DNA of 64,000 bases from Nannochloropsis salina CCMP1776 (taxonomy: Eukaryota; Sar; Eustigmatophyceae; Eustigmatales; Monodopsidaceae). The translations under genes were made by a program, and so were the position numbers. The stretch lies in NCBI GenBank assembly GCA_004565275.1, contig SDOX01000019.1, positions 802,340 through 866,339 on the forward strand. The letters are read 5' to 3'. This document shows positions 1 to 10,425 of this stretch, in pieces. Numbering within the stretch: the first letter of the stretch is position 1; each line of letters begins with the position of its first letter. The notes beneath the pieces are model-generated. The model was not told the origin of the DNA and made no database searches. It saw only the letters and a program-made list of their open reading frames with translations.

Positions 1-1314
1 GGGCGGGCCCCGACCCTGCTCCCCTTCCTAGTCGAGCAGATCCTTGCGGAAGGAGGCCAGTGTGGGGGGAGCGCGCAGATGGCCTTTGACTTGCTCGGAG
101 AGGTGGTGAAAGGCAGTCGACGGGTGCTGGGCAGGTTGGAGGGGGACTTGGCGGGGAGGGAGGACGGCTTCGAGCGGCTGTTGGAGGCCGTGCAGGCGCG
201 GGTCGTGGACAGCAATGTCTTCATGCGGGCCGTGCTTCTGACGGTGGAGGACGGGGAGGGGGAAGGGGTGGACTGGGGCGCCGGACAGGTGGGGCTGGAG
301 GGGCCGGCGGAGGAGGGAGGGGAGGAAGGTGGGAAGGGCGGGGGGGGGGGGGAGGAGAGGATGTCGTTGGTCCGAGGCCTGACAGACCTGCGTGTGGAGG
401 GCGGGAGGAGGGAGGAGGGCATGGGGGGGACCGCGATGGGGCCGCGACGTCAGGGCGGTCTGACGGGAGGGGGGACGAGTGGCTATCTCCTCCGGCCTTG
501 GAGCGCCCCCCGCGTGGTCTCCGTCTCGCGTCTAGACGGGAAAGGGAGGAAGGGGCAGGTGGAGTGCGGGTTCGCGGCACAGGAGGCGGCGTCAAGCTGT
601 GGCGAAGAACGCGAAAGCTCGGGAGGCTCTTTGACTGCGATTCGCCCCCCTTCCCGGGCCTCCTCCTCCTGTCCGGCAATCTCGCGCTTCGCCACCTACC
701 TGAGTCAGCACCACGTGCGCCTGCTCAAGCGCCTGATGGGCCAAGTGGACTTTGGGGCCGTCACGCACGAGAACATCTGCGTCCTCAACTCGGCGTTGAT
801 CGTCTTTTTGTGCTGCTCCCGCCGCGGATGCCTTCCCCTTCTCGTGCAGCGCCTCCACCGAGTCCAAGCGAAGGACTTCGAGCAGCTGGCCTGGGAGAAT
901 CCGAAGGAAAGCGCCAGGGTCCACGCCCGCCGGTTCACCTGGTCCGCCCGCCCCTTCGACGACGAGTGCCGGCACGAGCCCGAGGGCAGACATGCCTTTC
1001 CCCCTACGACCACTCCAGACCTGGAGACGCCGTGTAACTACCCTCCTTTCCACGTGGATTTCATGCGGAACTTTCGCGCCCTTCTCTTCTTCTGGCAGGC
1101 CTACTACCTCCCTCGAGGCCGGGATCGGTACTCGCTTGAATTTTCCTCGCATATTCCTTTCGTCGAGTGGAAAAATGTGGTGGACGCCCTGTGTGCAGAC
1201 GATCCCACCTGTCCCACAGCTTTGGTCCACGCCCCTTTCCATCTTCCCCCTTCCCCCTACTCGGAAGCCGCTTCCTACCCGGTGCACAGTAGGGTACGCC
1301 CGAGAAGGGAATGA
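1..1314 (+). CDS. TRPC4AP-like protein (DUF3689 family), C-terminal part, 5' partial
   Basis: The frame is open from base 1, so the gene starts outside the window; the ATG at 79 is probably internal. In animals TRPC4AP (TRUSS) is an adaptor of a DDB1-CUL4 ubiquitin ligase. The match is in the last ~190 residues: helical blocks with 'ENICVLNSALIVFL', 'LLFFWQAYYLPRGRDRYSLE' and 'IPFVEWKNVVDALC', the same order and spacing as the C-terminus of that family. Between the N-terminal helical part and this block lies a Gly/Glu/Arg-rich stretch (about residues 60-200 from the ATG at 79) encoded by G-rich DNA; it may hide an unspliced intron or be a lineage-specific insert. The family call rests on remembered family motifs; the substrate of such a ligase here is unknown. 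Confidence 0.7.
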   Translation, partial: GRAPTLLPFLVEQILAEGGQCGGSAQMAFDLLGEVVKGSRRVLGRLEGDLAGREDGFERLLEAVQARVVDSNVFMRAVLLTVEDGEGEGVDWGAGQVGLEGPAEEGGEEGGKGGGGGEERMSLVRGLTDLRVEGGRREEGMGGTAMGPRRQGGLTGGGTSGYLLRPWSAPRVVSVSRLDGKGRKGQVECGFAAQEAASSCGEERESSGGSLTAIRPPSRASSSCPAISRFATYLSQHHVRLLKRLMGQVDFGAVTHENICVLNSALIVFLCCSRRGCLPLLVQRLHRVQAKDFEQLAWENPKESARVHARRFTWSARPFDDECRHEPEGRHAFPPTTTPDLETPCNYPPFHVDFMRNFRALLFFWQAYYLPRGRDRYSLEFSSHIPFVEWKNVVDALCADDPTCPTALVHAPFHLPPSPYSEAASYPVHSRVRPRRE

Positions 1315-1822
1315 AGGATGGCGATATTGATTCTGGGAGTGGTAGATCTAGGTAAGAGGGTGGTAAGGCTAGGCGACCCTGTCGGGAAAGCATCATAAAT
1401 TGCAAGCGCAAGCATCGAAATGTAAACAAATTCTTGTTCGGCGTGGTCCACAGACCGAAGGGCGAAGGTACGCGTACGACGAGCGCTGTGCACATGAAAC
1501 AAAAGAGCAAAGCTTATAAATGAATGCAACCGGGAATGTAATGACATGACTCATGCAAGACTCTTTCAAGCTTGTTTTCGCTGTTCTGCATCCGTACGAT
1601 TCAATTTTCGCCCTCATTTTTATTGCTTTGCATGACACGCAAATATGTTCTTTCCACCGAACCAAACCCATTGCTCGATGCGCTCCTACACGGAGGAGTC
1701 TCGACTCATGATGTATCTGTGTTGTACGTGATTGAGGAATGACATGATTATTCTTTTTTAAAAAAACAAGTTAGTCTGCACGAAGGATCTCTTGCACGAG
1801 GAATTTATGTGACTGCGGAGGT
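1315..1822. other. Intergenic region, convergent gene ends
   Basis: Lies between the stop of the TRPC4AP-like gene (+) and the stop of a small minus-strand gene. It is AT-richer than its neighbours. Short ORFs on both strands have no recognisable domain. Nothing else seen. Confidence 0.5.
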
Positions 1823-2068
1823 TCAGTCCGACAGAAGCCCCATTTCCGGACGTCTTACGTACCCCGCGTGGCCTAAGGCGGTCAAGACAGCGGCCCCAAA
1901 AATAAAGTCAATCTGGCGTTGTGGTATACGACCTCGTAGGCCGATCCTGATGAGCGGCAAAACGGGCGCATAAAGCAAGGGCAGTAGAAGCTGGTAATTT
2001 ACCTCTTTCTTTTTCGCGTAAGGGTCCTTATCCTTCTCAACAGCAGGAGAAATGGCATGGATGTGCAT
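1823..2068 (-). CDS. Small protein with two predicted membrane helices, unknown family
   Basis: 81 residues from the ATG at 2068. The short polar N-terminus carries a basic/acidic patch (EKDKDPYAKKKE). It is followed by two hydrophobic segments, about residues 29-47 (with 'LLYAPVLPLIRIGLRG') and 54-71 (with 'IDFIFGAAVLTALGHAGY'), separated by a positively charged turn. The frame stays open upstream to a possible 3' splice site at about 2082 (residues SSPTYTVEEI before the Met), so a first exon further upstream is possible. Three TGACGTC-like elements sit 80-120 bases upstream. The composition looks like a real organellar or ER membrane protein, but I cannot name the family. Confidence 0.4.
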   Translation of the reverse strand: MHIHAISPAVEKDKDPYAKKKEVNYQLLLPLLYAPVLPLIRIGLRGRIPQRQIDFIFGAAVLTALGHAGYVRRPEMGLLSD

Positions 2069-2149
2069 GATCTCCTCAACAGTATATGTTGGACTGGACT
2101 GCGGGCAATGATATCCTATGCGTCAATTTAGTGCCGTCTGATGTGTGGA

Positions 2150-2190
2150 AATGACGTCGAATGAGATGATGTCACAGGGGAATGACGTCT
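2150..2190. promoter_or_regulatory. Cluster of three CRE-like (TGACGTC/TGATGTCA) elements
   Basis: TGACGTC at 2152, TGATGTCA at 2168 and TGACGTC at 2183, spaced about 16 bases apart, lie roughly 80-120 bases upstream of the ATG at 2068 on the minus strand. TGACGTCA is the classic bZIP (CREB/ATF/TGA) site. The regulatory role is inference from motif and position. Confidence 0.35.
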
Positions 2191-2730
2191 TGTACTGCTT
2201 CTATTCGAGCTTCTCCACCAGAGATGACGATTTCTCCCTTCGCCTAGCAAGTGTGGGTGAGGGGTTGACAGCTAAATGTCTATCCAACGGATTGGTTTGA
2301 GATTTTAGGTTGTGCTATGTTTGACAGGTCAGGTCAAAAGTATTTGACGATGGCACATTTTTGTCTGTCGGGTCCGAGATGGGCCTCGGAGAGGATCGAG
2401 ACGCTTGGTAGCGTTGAGGAGGTACCAAAAAAGAGCTTTTTGTCCATTGGAAACAAAAAACACGATCCCCTTGCAGAGAAGAGAAAATTTGCTACGCCTA
2501 CTTTTCTTCCTTGTTTCCTCGTTGCTTACTTCACAAATCATGGCGCCGCAATGCACGACGACTCTCTTGAGTCAAAGTCGTTGCGTAGCGACACGGTAAC
2601 GTGGTGTTGTGCGGTCTATCGCAATCTCCCAGCTCCATTTTTAGTAGATTTTGTTGATGCTCGAGATCTTTGAAGGGAAAAGTAGGCAAAACGAGACCCC
2701 TCACTATTTTGCAAGGACATGGAGCGCAAT
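2191..2730. other. Intergenic region
   Basis: Sits between the CRE-like cluster of the small membrane-protein gene and the stop of the next minus-strand gene. ORFs of 60-120 codons occur on both strands but show no domain or consistent composition. No repeat or RNA gene was recognised. Confidence 0.4.
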
Positions 2731-4249
2731 CTATGCACCATGCTTGATCAAAATTGTCAAAACTGCGTCGTATAAAAGCTCGCCTGCCTCCCATGAGGCG
2801 GCCCGAATACCTGTGGTCTGCACCTTTACAACCAGTGCGGTGAATTCATCAAGGAGATCATTCCCACCCCTTCTTGTCGTAGCTTTGCTGCTGTACTGGG
2901 GACATACCTTTCTAGAGCTGGAATCCGAATCAGTAAATTCGGAAATGTTTTTATCATATTGCAGAGGACTTTGACTACTTTGATTGCGACTGGCAATCAA
3001 ATCTGCTGTGATGGACGAAGAGCAAGACGAAAAGGAAGAGATATCTTCAACTTCATCCTCACAATTTGCATTTAAAAAAATTGTGTCCACCTCGGAAGAT
3101 ACTTTGCTGTCCCATTTGTTAGAATATACCATTTTGGAAGCTGTGCACAAAAAAATACAAGTTTGACAAATTGTCATTGAACCGCCGATGAACGCCAGGC
3201 TCTTCAAAAGATATATAAGAAAAAAGAGAATGACAAAAAGGAACTGTCGAAGGGGTGTCGCAGACGCTGCCAGCCTGACGTGCAGGTCTAAAGCATGTAG
3301 TAGATGGCTTTGACCCAGGTGTGATGACAAGGCATAGCTCAACACTGAAAGGCCTGAGAGGACCCCGAGGTAAAGCTTTCGTGATTTGCGTTCACGAAGC
3401 CTGCTCAATCGAAATGAAATGATAAGAATGGCTATGATGAAAAGGCTCAAGGAGAATCCGAGTAGCTGGAGTCTCTCGTGCCGCTTGACGTCGGCCACAT
3501 AAGGTCGTCTGCACGTCCATGCTGATTGCAATCCATGATACACAGCCATGAATGTAGTTTTCCAGGATGGTGCTTCAGGGTCGCCGTGTATATAGAGGTA
3601 ATCTTGGGCGCCCTTTTTGTAATAGTCACTCCTCTGCAGCCAAGTATTGACGACCGCCCCATAAATTTGTGAGTGAAGATGCCATCCGAAAATGCAGGTT
3701 CTACGCGCGCAAAAGCTCCACAATCCTTGAACGTCTTCGGTTTCATTTCCAGCACTACGCCCGTATCCCCCCACAAATCTCAGTACTGCCCAGAACCACT
3801 CAACGCAATGCTGATGAAGCCTTTTACATACGGTCACAAATATATGGAAGGGAGCTGCAAGACTAAATGTGAAATAGCTGAAGAAATATTGTATACCTTC
3901 TGCGTCATTTACCATAACGCAAGCACGGACCCACTCCCTCACATCGGCAGTGATACTCTAAATGTACAAAATGTATTTTGTTTGAGCGATGAATCTCTTC
4001 TTCGTGAGATCAGCCGTAAACGAGAGGTCAATTAGGGTCTTTATTCCCGATCTCATCCTTCCGATGCCAAAATGTCTCACAAAGAGCGCATGGGGGTGAG
4101 TAGATACCCCTAACATTTCTCAGTCTCTTAAAAGATAGTACCTCCTGATCTACCTGTAGAGCAAGAAATAGATTGCCAGCGATCATTGCTGCGTCTCTCC
4201 CAGCTTGCGCAAGGCCGCTAATATATGCAACTTTAGTCATATTTCGCAT
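2731..4249 (-). CDS. Multi-pass membrane protein of unknown family, two exons
   Basis: Reconstructed as exon 1 4249-4142 (ATG at 4249, donor GAG|gtac) and exon 2 3957-2731 (acceptor ttag|AGT), both phase 0, giving 444 residues; a second donor 12 bases upstream in exon 1 also keeps frame. There are hydrophobic segments near 'IQYFFSYFTFSLAAPFHIFV', 'LLGFSLSLFIIAILIISF', 'LYLGVLSGLSVLSYALS' and 'FLFVILFFLIYLLKSLAFIG', so four or five membrane passes. A Ser/Asp-rich cytosolic-type tail of ~130 residues follows. I do not recognise a catalytic motif or family. Two TGACGT elements (4313, 4327) lie 60-85 bases upstream of the ATG. Confidence 0.45.
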
Positions 4250-5189
4250 CCTATCTTTCCTTATTATGGCGACGTTTGGAGTGATCGTCTGAATGTGAAT
4301 GTAATGGTAGTGTGACGTACGTTAAATGACGTTTACTCTTTTCCACCCGATTACACTGTCCATGCCAGCAGCATATAAGACCGTCAGATAAATGTTTGAA
4401 ATCCGTGCAAACCTTGATCCAAAGCTAAATGGAATGTTGTGTTCTGAAATGTTATAAGAAAGCGAGGCTGTGAATGGCTTTTTGATGTTGACGAAGTCCT
4501 GAATTGGACGCTTGAATGCCGATTTATAAAAATTCAGACGTCTTCTGGTCAGTAATTAAATTGTGAAGAGACCAACTTATCGACTTGTATTACTTTATAG
4601 GAGCGTATGACACATCTTTCACGCCACGTGACAGAACGCGAACGCGCCTCTTTCTACCATGTGCAGTAGCGCGTTCGGACGCATACGGATCATCCAAGGC
4701 GAGGTTTCGAGCAAAAGAAGGCACGAACCGTGGACATTATTATTCTTATTTTCTATGTTTCCCAATAAGAGGCCTCCACAGAGTCGCGTCACGACTCACG
4801 CTGGCACCGGTGCATGATGTACCTTCCCAACTTTGAGGAACGCGTTTCCCGAGAGGGTCGGTGATTCTCGGTTACAGGACTTGGACGAACGATTTTTTCA
4901 AAACTCATCACATGCAAACTTTGTAATTGAGTGTGCGCTGTAGTGAAATCAACAGTTCACGCGTCCAGTGCCCGAGCTGTACTAAACTTGTTGATGCAGT
5001 TCCAATAGCGAATCTGCAAATACAGAATACCGAAGGGAAAATCATCAAAACAAAAACAAAAACCGTTTCCCTCAATTTCTCTCGCTTCAATTTACCTATT
5101 AAAACCTGAAACTTCAATTAAATGGCGATGGGGCAGAGAAATGCCCCGCATCGCCGGCCTAAATATTTAAATATCTATTTAATTTTTTG
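4250..5189. other. Intergenic region with promoter of the upstream minus gene
   Basis: About 940 bases between the start of the multi-pass membrane gene and the 3' end of the RNA-binding protein gene. It holds two TGACGT motifs (4313-4318, 4327-4332) near the membrane gene start. The rest is AT-rich, with only short unconvincing ORFs and no RNA gene seen. Confidence 0.4.
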
Positions 5190-5376
5190 CTAGTCCCCAC
5201 GTCGCTTTTGTAGAAAGGCGTAAGGTTTGTCACCGCGTTGTGGAGGTGGTTGATCAGTGCCCCCTCCACGCGAGCTCCTATCACGACCTCGACCGCTTCT
5301 TGGACGGCCACGATTGCGCTCCCTGCCTCCACCGCCCTCAGGTGTTGATTGAGGCGGCGCCTGTGGCAAATAAGGC

Positions 5377-5415
<39 letters not shown>

Positions 5416-5832
5416 TGTTGTTGAGGCATGTTGGGAGGTGGGTATGCGTAGCCTGCAGGTGGCTGCTGCGGTGGCGGTGGGTAATACGGCTGTTGTGGCG
5501 GTTGTAACTGCTGCTGTTGCTGCTGGAAACCATTCTGGGGAGGATAGCCTTGTCCTGTGGGAGGAGGGTTCATGTAGTAAGGCTGCTGAGCTTGAGGATG
5601 GTGGTAGGACTGCTGCTGATGATGCTCAGGGACCCTGTGCTCTTGCTGGGGCTGCGGCGATTGGTCTCCAGGCATGCGAGCAGCCGTCTTTCCACTTGGG
5701 CCCACTCGTGCTCCCGGTGGTAAGAGCTTCTTTGCGCCTGGAGGCATCAGACGGGAGGTGGCAGAGGACTGAGCCCCCGGGATGTGCGGCTGCTGAGGTG
5801 GAAAGGGTGATGGGTTGGGCATCTGCTCCGAG

Positions 5833-5865
<33 letters not shown>

Positions 5866-8548
5866 GGGTATTGCTGTTGAGATGCAGGTGCCACATAGCC
5901 AGCCTGTGGCCCATATTGGGACATGGGAGCCGAGGGCGGCTGCTGAAGGTGATGAAGGGGAGGACCCTGCTGCGGCGGAGGATAGGCGGGGGGGGGCATG
6001 GCCGTCGGAGGGTAAGCCTGTTGTGCCGGGCCCCAGGCAGGTTGAGGCGCGTGCGCAGGAAGCGGAGGCTGCTGGTGTTGGGTTGCATGAGGTTGCTGAG
6101 GGTATGAGACAACAGGAGTGCCGTAGGCCAACGTGGACGGTAAGGGGGGCGGCTGTTGTTGGGGAGGGAGGGGTGCTACCGGCGGAGGAAGCGGCGGAGG
6201 TCCACGGGGGGGAGGATATTCCTCCTCCCTATGCCGGCTCCGCCCCACGCCATTCCACTCGCCCTCCCCCCGGTCATAATACATAGGACCACTGACGTCA
6301 CCCCCTGCTTCTCCTCCCCCTCGGCGCCGGTCTCCGCCACGGCTCCGTTCCTCCCGACGCCCAACTCCTCTTCCCTCGTCGCGCCCGCGCCGCGGATAGT
6401 CTCCTTCCGAGGAGAACCGATCCTCATCGTGAGGCCCGCCTTCCCGCCATACTCGTCGACCTGGAGGAGAACGACTCTGCACCCCACTCCGACGCCGCCC
6501 GTCCTCCCTCCCTCCCTCCCTCCCTCCCTCCCTCCCCCCCGCCGGGCCCATACTTTGACCGGGCATCCGAACGCCAGCGCTTGCTGCCGCCCCGTTCCCA
6601 CGCCCCTCCCTCCCGCCCCTCCTCCCATTCCTCGCTCCCACTTCGCAGCCGCTTTCGGTCACCACCATACTCCCTCCCGCCCTCCCCGCCCTCCCGCAAA
6701 TACCCCTGCTGGCCCTGGAAGGTCAGGGGCCCACTCGGCATGGCCCCCGGTCTCGAGTACGGCGTGGGGGGAAGGGGAGGGTAGGGCTGCGACGGGGGTG
6801 GTGGTGCTGGCATCATCATCATGGGGTGAGGGGGAGGCATGGGTGGAAGAGGGGGAGGAGGCCCTGGTGGGTCGTAGGGAGGCGGGAGGGGCATCGGGGC
6901 GGGCCTGAAGGGCCCTCGGGAAGAGGAAAAGCGAGGGTCGTCGCCCATCCCGCCGTACCGATCGCGGCCCCTGTCTCTGCCCACCCGCCCGCCCCTCGCT
7001 CCCCCAGCCTCCTCCCATTCCCACTCCCCTCCCCTCCCCCTTCCCCCCTTCTCTCGCTCCCTCCCTTTCCCACCCTTCCCCTCGGGCCTGCCCCTTGCCC
7101 CCCCCCGCCCCTCCCTCGCTCCGAGCCCGTGCCTGCTTCACTTCCACCGTCTTCCCCCGGATCTCCCAAGGCGCCCCCGCCTCCCCCTCTATCGCCCGTG
7201 CTGCCATCTCCTCGCTCTCGAACGAGACGAAGGCGTAGTCGTTCGCCCGCTTGCCCCCTCCCCGAACCGGGATCTCCTCGAAGGAGATCCAAACCCGCGT
7301 CACCTTCCCATATTGTCCAAAGCGCTCCCTCAACTCCTCCTTGCGCACGTCCAACGGCAGGCGTGACACGTGAATCGTCGTTTTGCTGTTCACCGATGCC
7401 TCCTTCCCTTCCCCTTGTCCAGGCCCCGCCCCCTTCTTCCCGCCCGCTTTTCGCTTCTCCACCGCCTCCTCCCCCCGCGCCCACTCCACCTTAAGGACCC
7501 GGCCTTCCTCTTTCAGGACCACTTTTCCCTCCAAACCCTTCATTGCGGTCCGGGCTGGCGGGTTCGAATCAAAGTGGATATAGCCGTAGCCAGCATTGCC
7601 TTTGTAGCCCTCCGTGGCGCCCTGCCCGTCGTCCGCGCTCGCCTCCCGCTCCCCTGCGCCGCCCTCTCCCTCGGTCGACTTCTCTTCTGGTCCCCCTTTG
7701 GGCGATTCAGACACCTCTCCTTCCTCTACTTCCAACTCCCCCTCTTCCACTTCCTCCTCCTCGCCCTCCTTTTCCCCCTTGCCCTTTCCCCCTTTCTCTT
7801 CCACCTCCGACTTTTCCTGGAGCTCCACGAGCACAATTCCGGAGTACGCCGCCAACGCCGACTCCATCAAGTCCCGAAATTTCTCCGGCGTCCACCTCCT
7901 GTCCAGGTTGCTCACCTTCAGCCGCTTGTTCTCTTCGCAGGAGCGGACCTCCAGCGCTCTCCCATGCACCTCGCAACCCGTCAACTCCTCCGCCGCTTTT
8001 CTCGCTTCTTCCGGACTCCGATACCGCACGAACGCATACCCCTTCATTTGCTTTGACCGACGATCTTTCATCAGACGCACGCCCAGGACCTCTCCACATT
8101 TTCCGAAGACCTGCCGCAGCTCCGCTTCTCTCACCCCTTGATGCAACCCGCCCACAAAGACCTCGATGCCCTCCTCCACCTCTTGGCGCACCGGGACAGA
8201 GGAAGCTTTATCACTACTACCTTTGAGAGGCGCTCCTTCCCCACCTTCAAGACCCTCTGCTGCATCTTGCGGTCCCGTGTCAGGCTTCTGTTGTTCCGAG
8301 GCGGGGCCTGACGGCTCCTCTTCCTCTCCCTCGTCCAGCACCTCCCCTTCCTCTTCCATAGATGCCCTCGCTGCCTCACCAGAAGTTTCAGTGCGTTTGT
8401 CCTGGACTGATTTCCCGTGGTCAAGCATTCCTACGTCTTTTCCCTGTACGTTAAACCCACCCTCGTCAGCGGCGACGGCGTCGTCCTCTCCCTCCTCCTT
8501 TACTGCAGCTGGCGGAGGTGGTTCCTCCACAATGGTTCCTTCCTCCAT
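5190..8548 (-). CDS. hnRNP R/Q (SYNCRIP)-like RNA-binding protein with three RRMs and poly-Q/Pro tail
   Basis: Starts at the ATG at 8548. An acidic N-terminus is followed by RRM1 (RNP motifs 'VFVGGLHQ' and 'KGYAFVRY', then 'LKVSNLDRRWTPEKF'), a split middle RRM with a Glu-rich insert ('GYGYIHFDS') and RRM3 ('TTIHVSRLPL', 'NDYAFVSF'). This order matches the hnRNP R/Q family, which bind mRNA in splicing, stability and translation. After about 7075 the frame changes twice. A 97-nt GT-AG intron (7073-6977) explains the first change. The second falls in the (GGGA)n run near 6505-6540, by an intron or a repeat-length change. The tail carries RGG-like and SR-like stretches and two long Q runs, typical of a low-complexity, condensate-prone region. 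Nuclear or ribonucleoprotein-granule location is inferred. Confidence 0.75.
5377..5423. repeat. CTG/CAG trinucleotide repeat encoding poly-Q
   Basis: An almost pure run of CTG on the plus strand (CAG on the coding strand) encodes about 15 glutamines in the tail of the RNA-binding protein. A second run at about 5837-5868 encodes ten more. Confidence 0.9.
6503..6540. repeat. (CCCT)n tetranucleotide repeat
   Basis: Nine or so tandem CCCT units (GGGA on the coding strand) end in a C7 run, inside the coding region of the RNA-binding protein at the place where the reading frame changes. Every frame of GGGA repeats reads as a rotation of Gly-Arg-Glu-Gly. Confidence 0.9.
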
Positions 8549-9204
8549 GATGATGAGCGAGTTGATACTACTTCCCTATGACTGCTCCCACTAGTTGTCT
8601 TTGTACCGCTAAGTGTACTGTAGAATGTGACGACTGCAGATCTACTTGACGGCCTTCCTCTCTTGCTCCTTCTTCCTGCAGCAGTTCGTCTGCTAGATCA
8701 TGTAATGAGAAAGACAAGAAGCGCATATGATTCCATCCAACGAGATTAATTTCATTTTCATTGCACATCCCCCCACGGTCACACACGACCATCCAGTGAC
8801 CGGTGAGATAGATGGAACTGCAGAAAGGCAATTCGAAGCCGGAGGAGGGGAGGGCGCAATGATGGGCGGAGGCGGGAGAGCCGGTGACAGGCCGGCTGGA
8901 TTGCCCTCGATCACGCACATGTCCTCGGGTGGGGTCCAGAAAATGGGGGAGGGAGAAGTCCCGGACGCAAGAAATAGGCCGCGAATGATCAGCTCATATC
9001 TTTTGGGAAGATCTCGGCGTCTTATTTACCTGGCGGCAGAGTGTAGGCGGGTGTCGCCGGGCCGGTTTGTTGCAGCTCCCAGCATGAGCCTTCAGGGGGA
9101 TATGAGTTGGCGGTTGTCTCTTTTCCTCTCGACCCTAAAGGCGTGTCATGGACTTCATGGTCGCAAACTTTCGTTCCATTTGATTTATTTCATTCATTTT
9201 ATGA
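8549..9204. other. Intergenic region, promoter side of the RNA-binding protein gene
   Basis: Separates the start of the RNA-binding protein gene (minus) from the 3' end of ELP5 (minus). It should hold the promoter of the former. A plus-strand frame (8727-9305) runs through it into the antisense of ELP5 but has no domain. No clear core promoter motif seen. Confidence 0.4.
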
Positions 9205-10425
9205 TTATAGATCTAGATCATCGTCTATGTCTTCATCATACTCCTCCTCTTCCTCCTCCTCCTCCTCTTCTTCCTCCTCCTCCCCTCCAGCTCCCCTTTG
9301 TTTGATCTTCCCGTCCCAAGCATACGCTTGAAATGTCTGTTGATGGTCCAATAGTTTTTGGCGCTCATGAGGTAGAATGGTCTGGTCCCTCATGGCACGC
9401 TCTTGTTCGTTGAGAGAGAGGCGAAAAGGCAGGCTCTCCACAAAAGCTGCTCCTTTTTTCTTGCTGCCGCTCACGCCGTCTAAACTATTTACCTGCGCAC
9501 GTGATGAATCAACTAATGCTTTGCTTTCTTGGGGTCCAGGATATACAGTACGGGAAGGTTCAGGGCTGAACGACAAAGTCTTTCGCTTGGCATCGAAGCT
9601 GTAAGACTCCCATTCCTCATGGACCTTCCCCGAGGAACTTTTCCTTATCACCTGGCATCGACCCGAGGTCTCGTCGTCCGGGAAGAGGCAAATATTTGTG
9701 GTAGCTAGATCCTCCAAGGCTATCATCCACTCTCTAGATAACAGCGACTCTCCACCCGTGCCACAGGGCTCCGGATGGAGCACGGTCAAGATTGGAGAGA
9801 CAAAACGGGTACCCCCAGCATGCAGGAGGCTTCGCAATGTATTTAAGAGGGCTGGCGTGCCATCGAGCCTGTGAGCCAGCATATCCAGAGAATCGATGCC
9901 AACCACAATGGCCTTCGAAGATAAGTCGTCAGTGTCTCCCTCCTCCTCTCCGTCCTCCTCGTACTTCCTAGTACCCCCTTGGAGGGTATTTGACACGGGT
10001 TCAGATGACGCGGAAGGCAACGCTCGTCGAATGGCGTCCACGAAATCTTCTCCAGATGAAAAATTCAATGGTGGCACAAATCTTGACTCGGCATCCTTGG
10101 TGGTCATGGAAAAGCTATCCAGGAACGCTAGTATTTTTTCCTCGTCCCGATCATTGTCCAGCAAAATGGGAGGAGTATCTTCCAAGCCCACCAGAACAAG
10201 GCCGCGATACCGTAGCGAGTCTCTCAATCTCGCAAGCAAATGATTGTAGACAATCCTGGTGTGTCCAGCGAAAACTTGAGCTTTATATGCAGACGAGGAT
10301 GGGGGGGCAGTCGGTCGAGCGTGGACTATGACTAAAGACGAGCCAGAAGATGATAAATGACCACCTTTGCTCACAACGGCGCGCTCCACGGCTGACTGTA
10401 TCGAGGAAGAAGACAATGATGCCAT
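9205..10425 (-). CDS. ELP5: Elongator complex protein 5
   Basis: 406 residues from the ATG at 10425, one exon. ELP5 forms a RecA-like ring with ELP4 and ELP6 in Elongator, which modifies wobble uridines of tRNAs (mcm5/ncm5). The N-terminal ~250 residues have an alternating strand/helix pattern of an ATPase-like fold without a Walker A motif, as in ELP5. The C-terminal signature is clear: a 'LPFRLSLNEQERAMRDQ' block of the type that closes ELP5 proteins, a run of about 14 Glu, and the end 'DIDDDLDL', which matches the 'DPDDDLD' end of animal and fungal ELP5. The Glu run is encoded by a (CTC)n tract on the plus strand (about 9239-9283). Confidence 0.85.
   Translation of the reverse strand: MASLSSSSIQSAVERAVVSKGGHLSSSGSSLVIVHARPTAPPSSSAYKAQVFAGHTRIVYNHLLARLRDSLRYRGLVLVGLEDTPPILLDNDRDEEKILAFLDSFSMTTKDAESRFVPPLNFSSGEDFVDAIRRALPSASSEPVSNTLQGGTRKYEEDGEEEGDTDDLSSKAIVVGIDSLDMLAHRLDGTPALLNTLRSLLHAGGTRFVSPILTVLHPEPCGTGGESLLSREWMIALEDLATTNICLFPDDETSGRCQVIRKSSSGKVHEEWESYSFDAKRKTLSFSPEPSRTVYPGPQESKALVDSSRAQVNSLDGVSGSKKKGAAFVESLPFRLSLNEQERAMRDQTILPHERQKLLDHQQTFQAYAWDGKIKQRGAGGEEEEEEEEEEEEEEYDEDIDDDLDL

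Noticed and set aside
5240-6286. 348-codon plus-strand ORF rich in Ala runs
   Set aside because: Antisense reading of the poly-Q/Pro coding region; the Ala runs are the complement frame of the CAG repeats.
6826-8594. Long plus-strand ORFs antisense to the RNA-binding protein
   Set aside because: They are Pro/Ser/Arg-rich mirrors of the Gly/Glu/Arg-rich coding strand, without domains.
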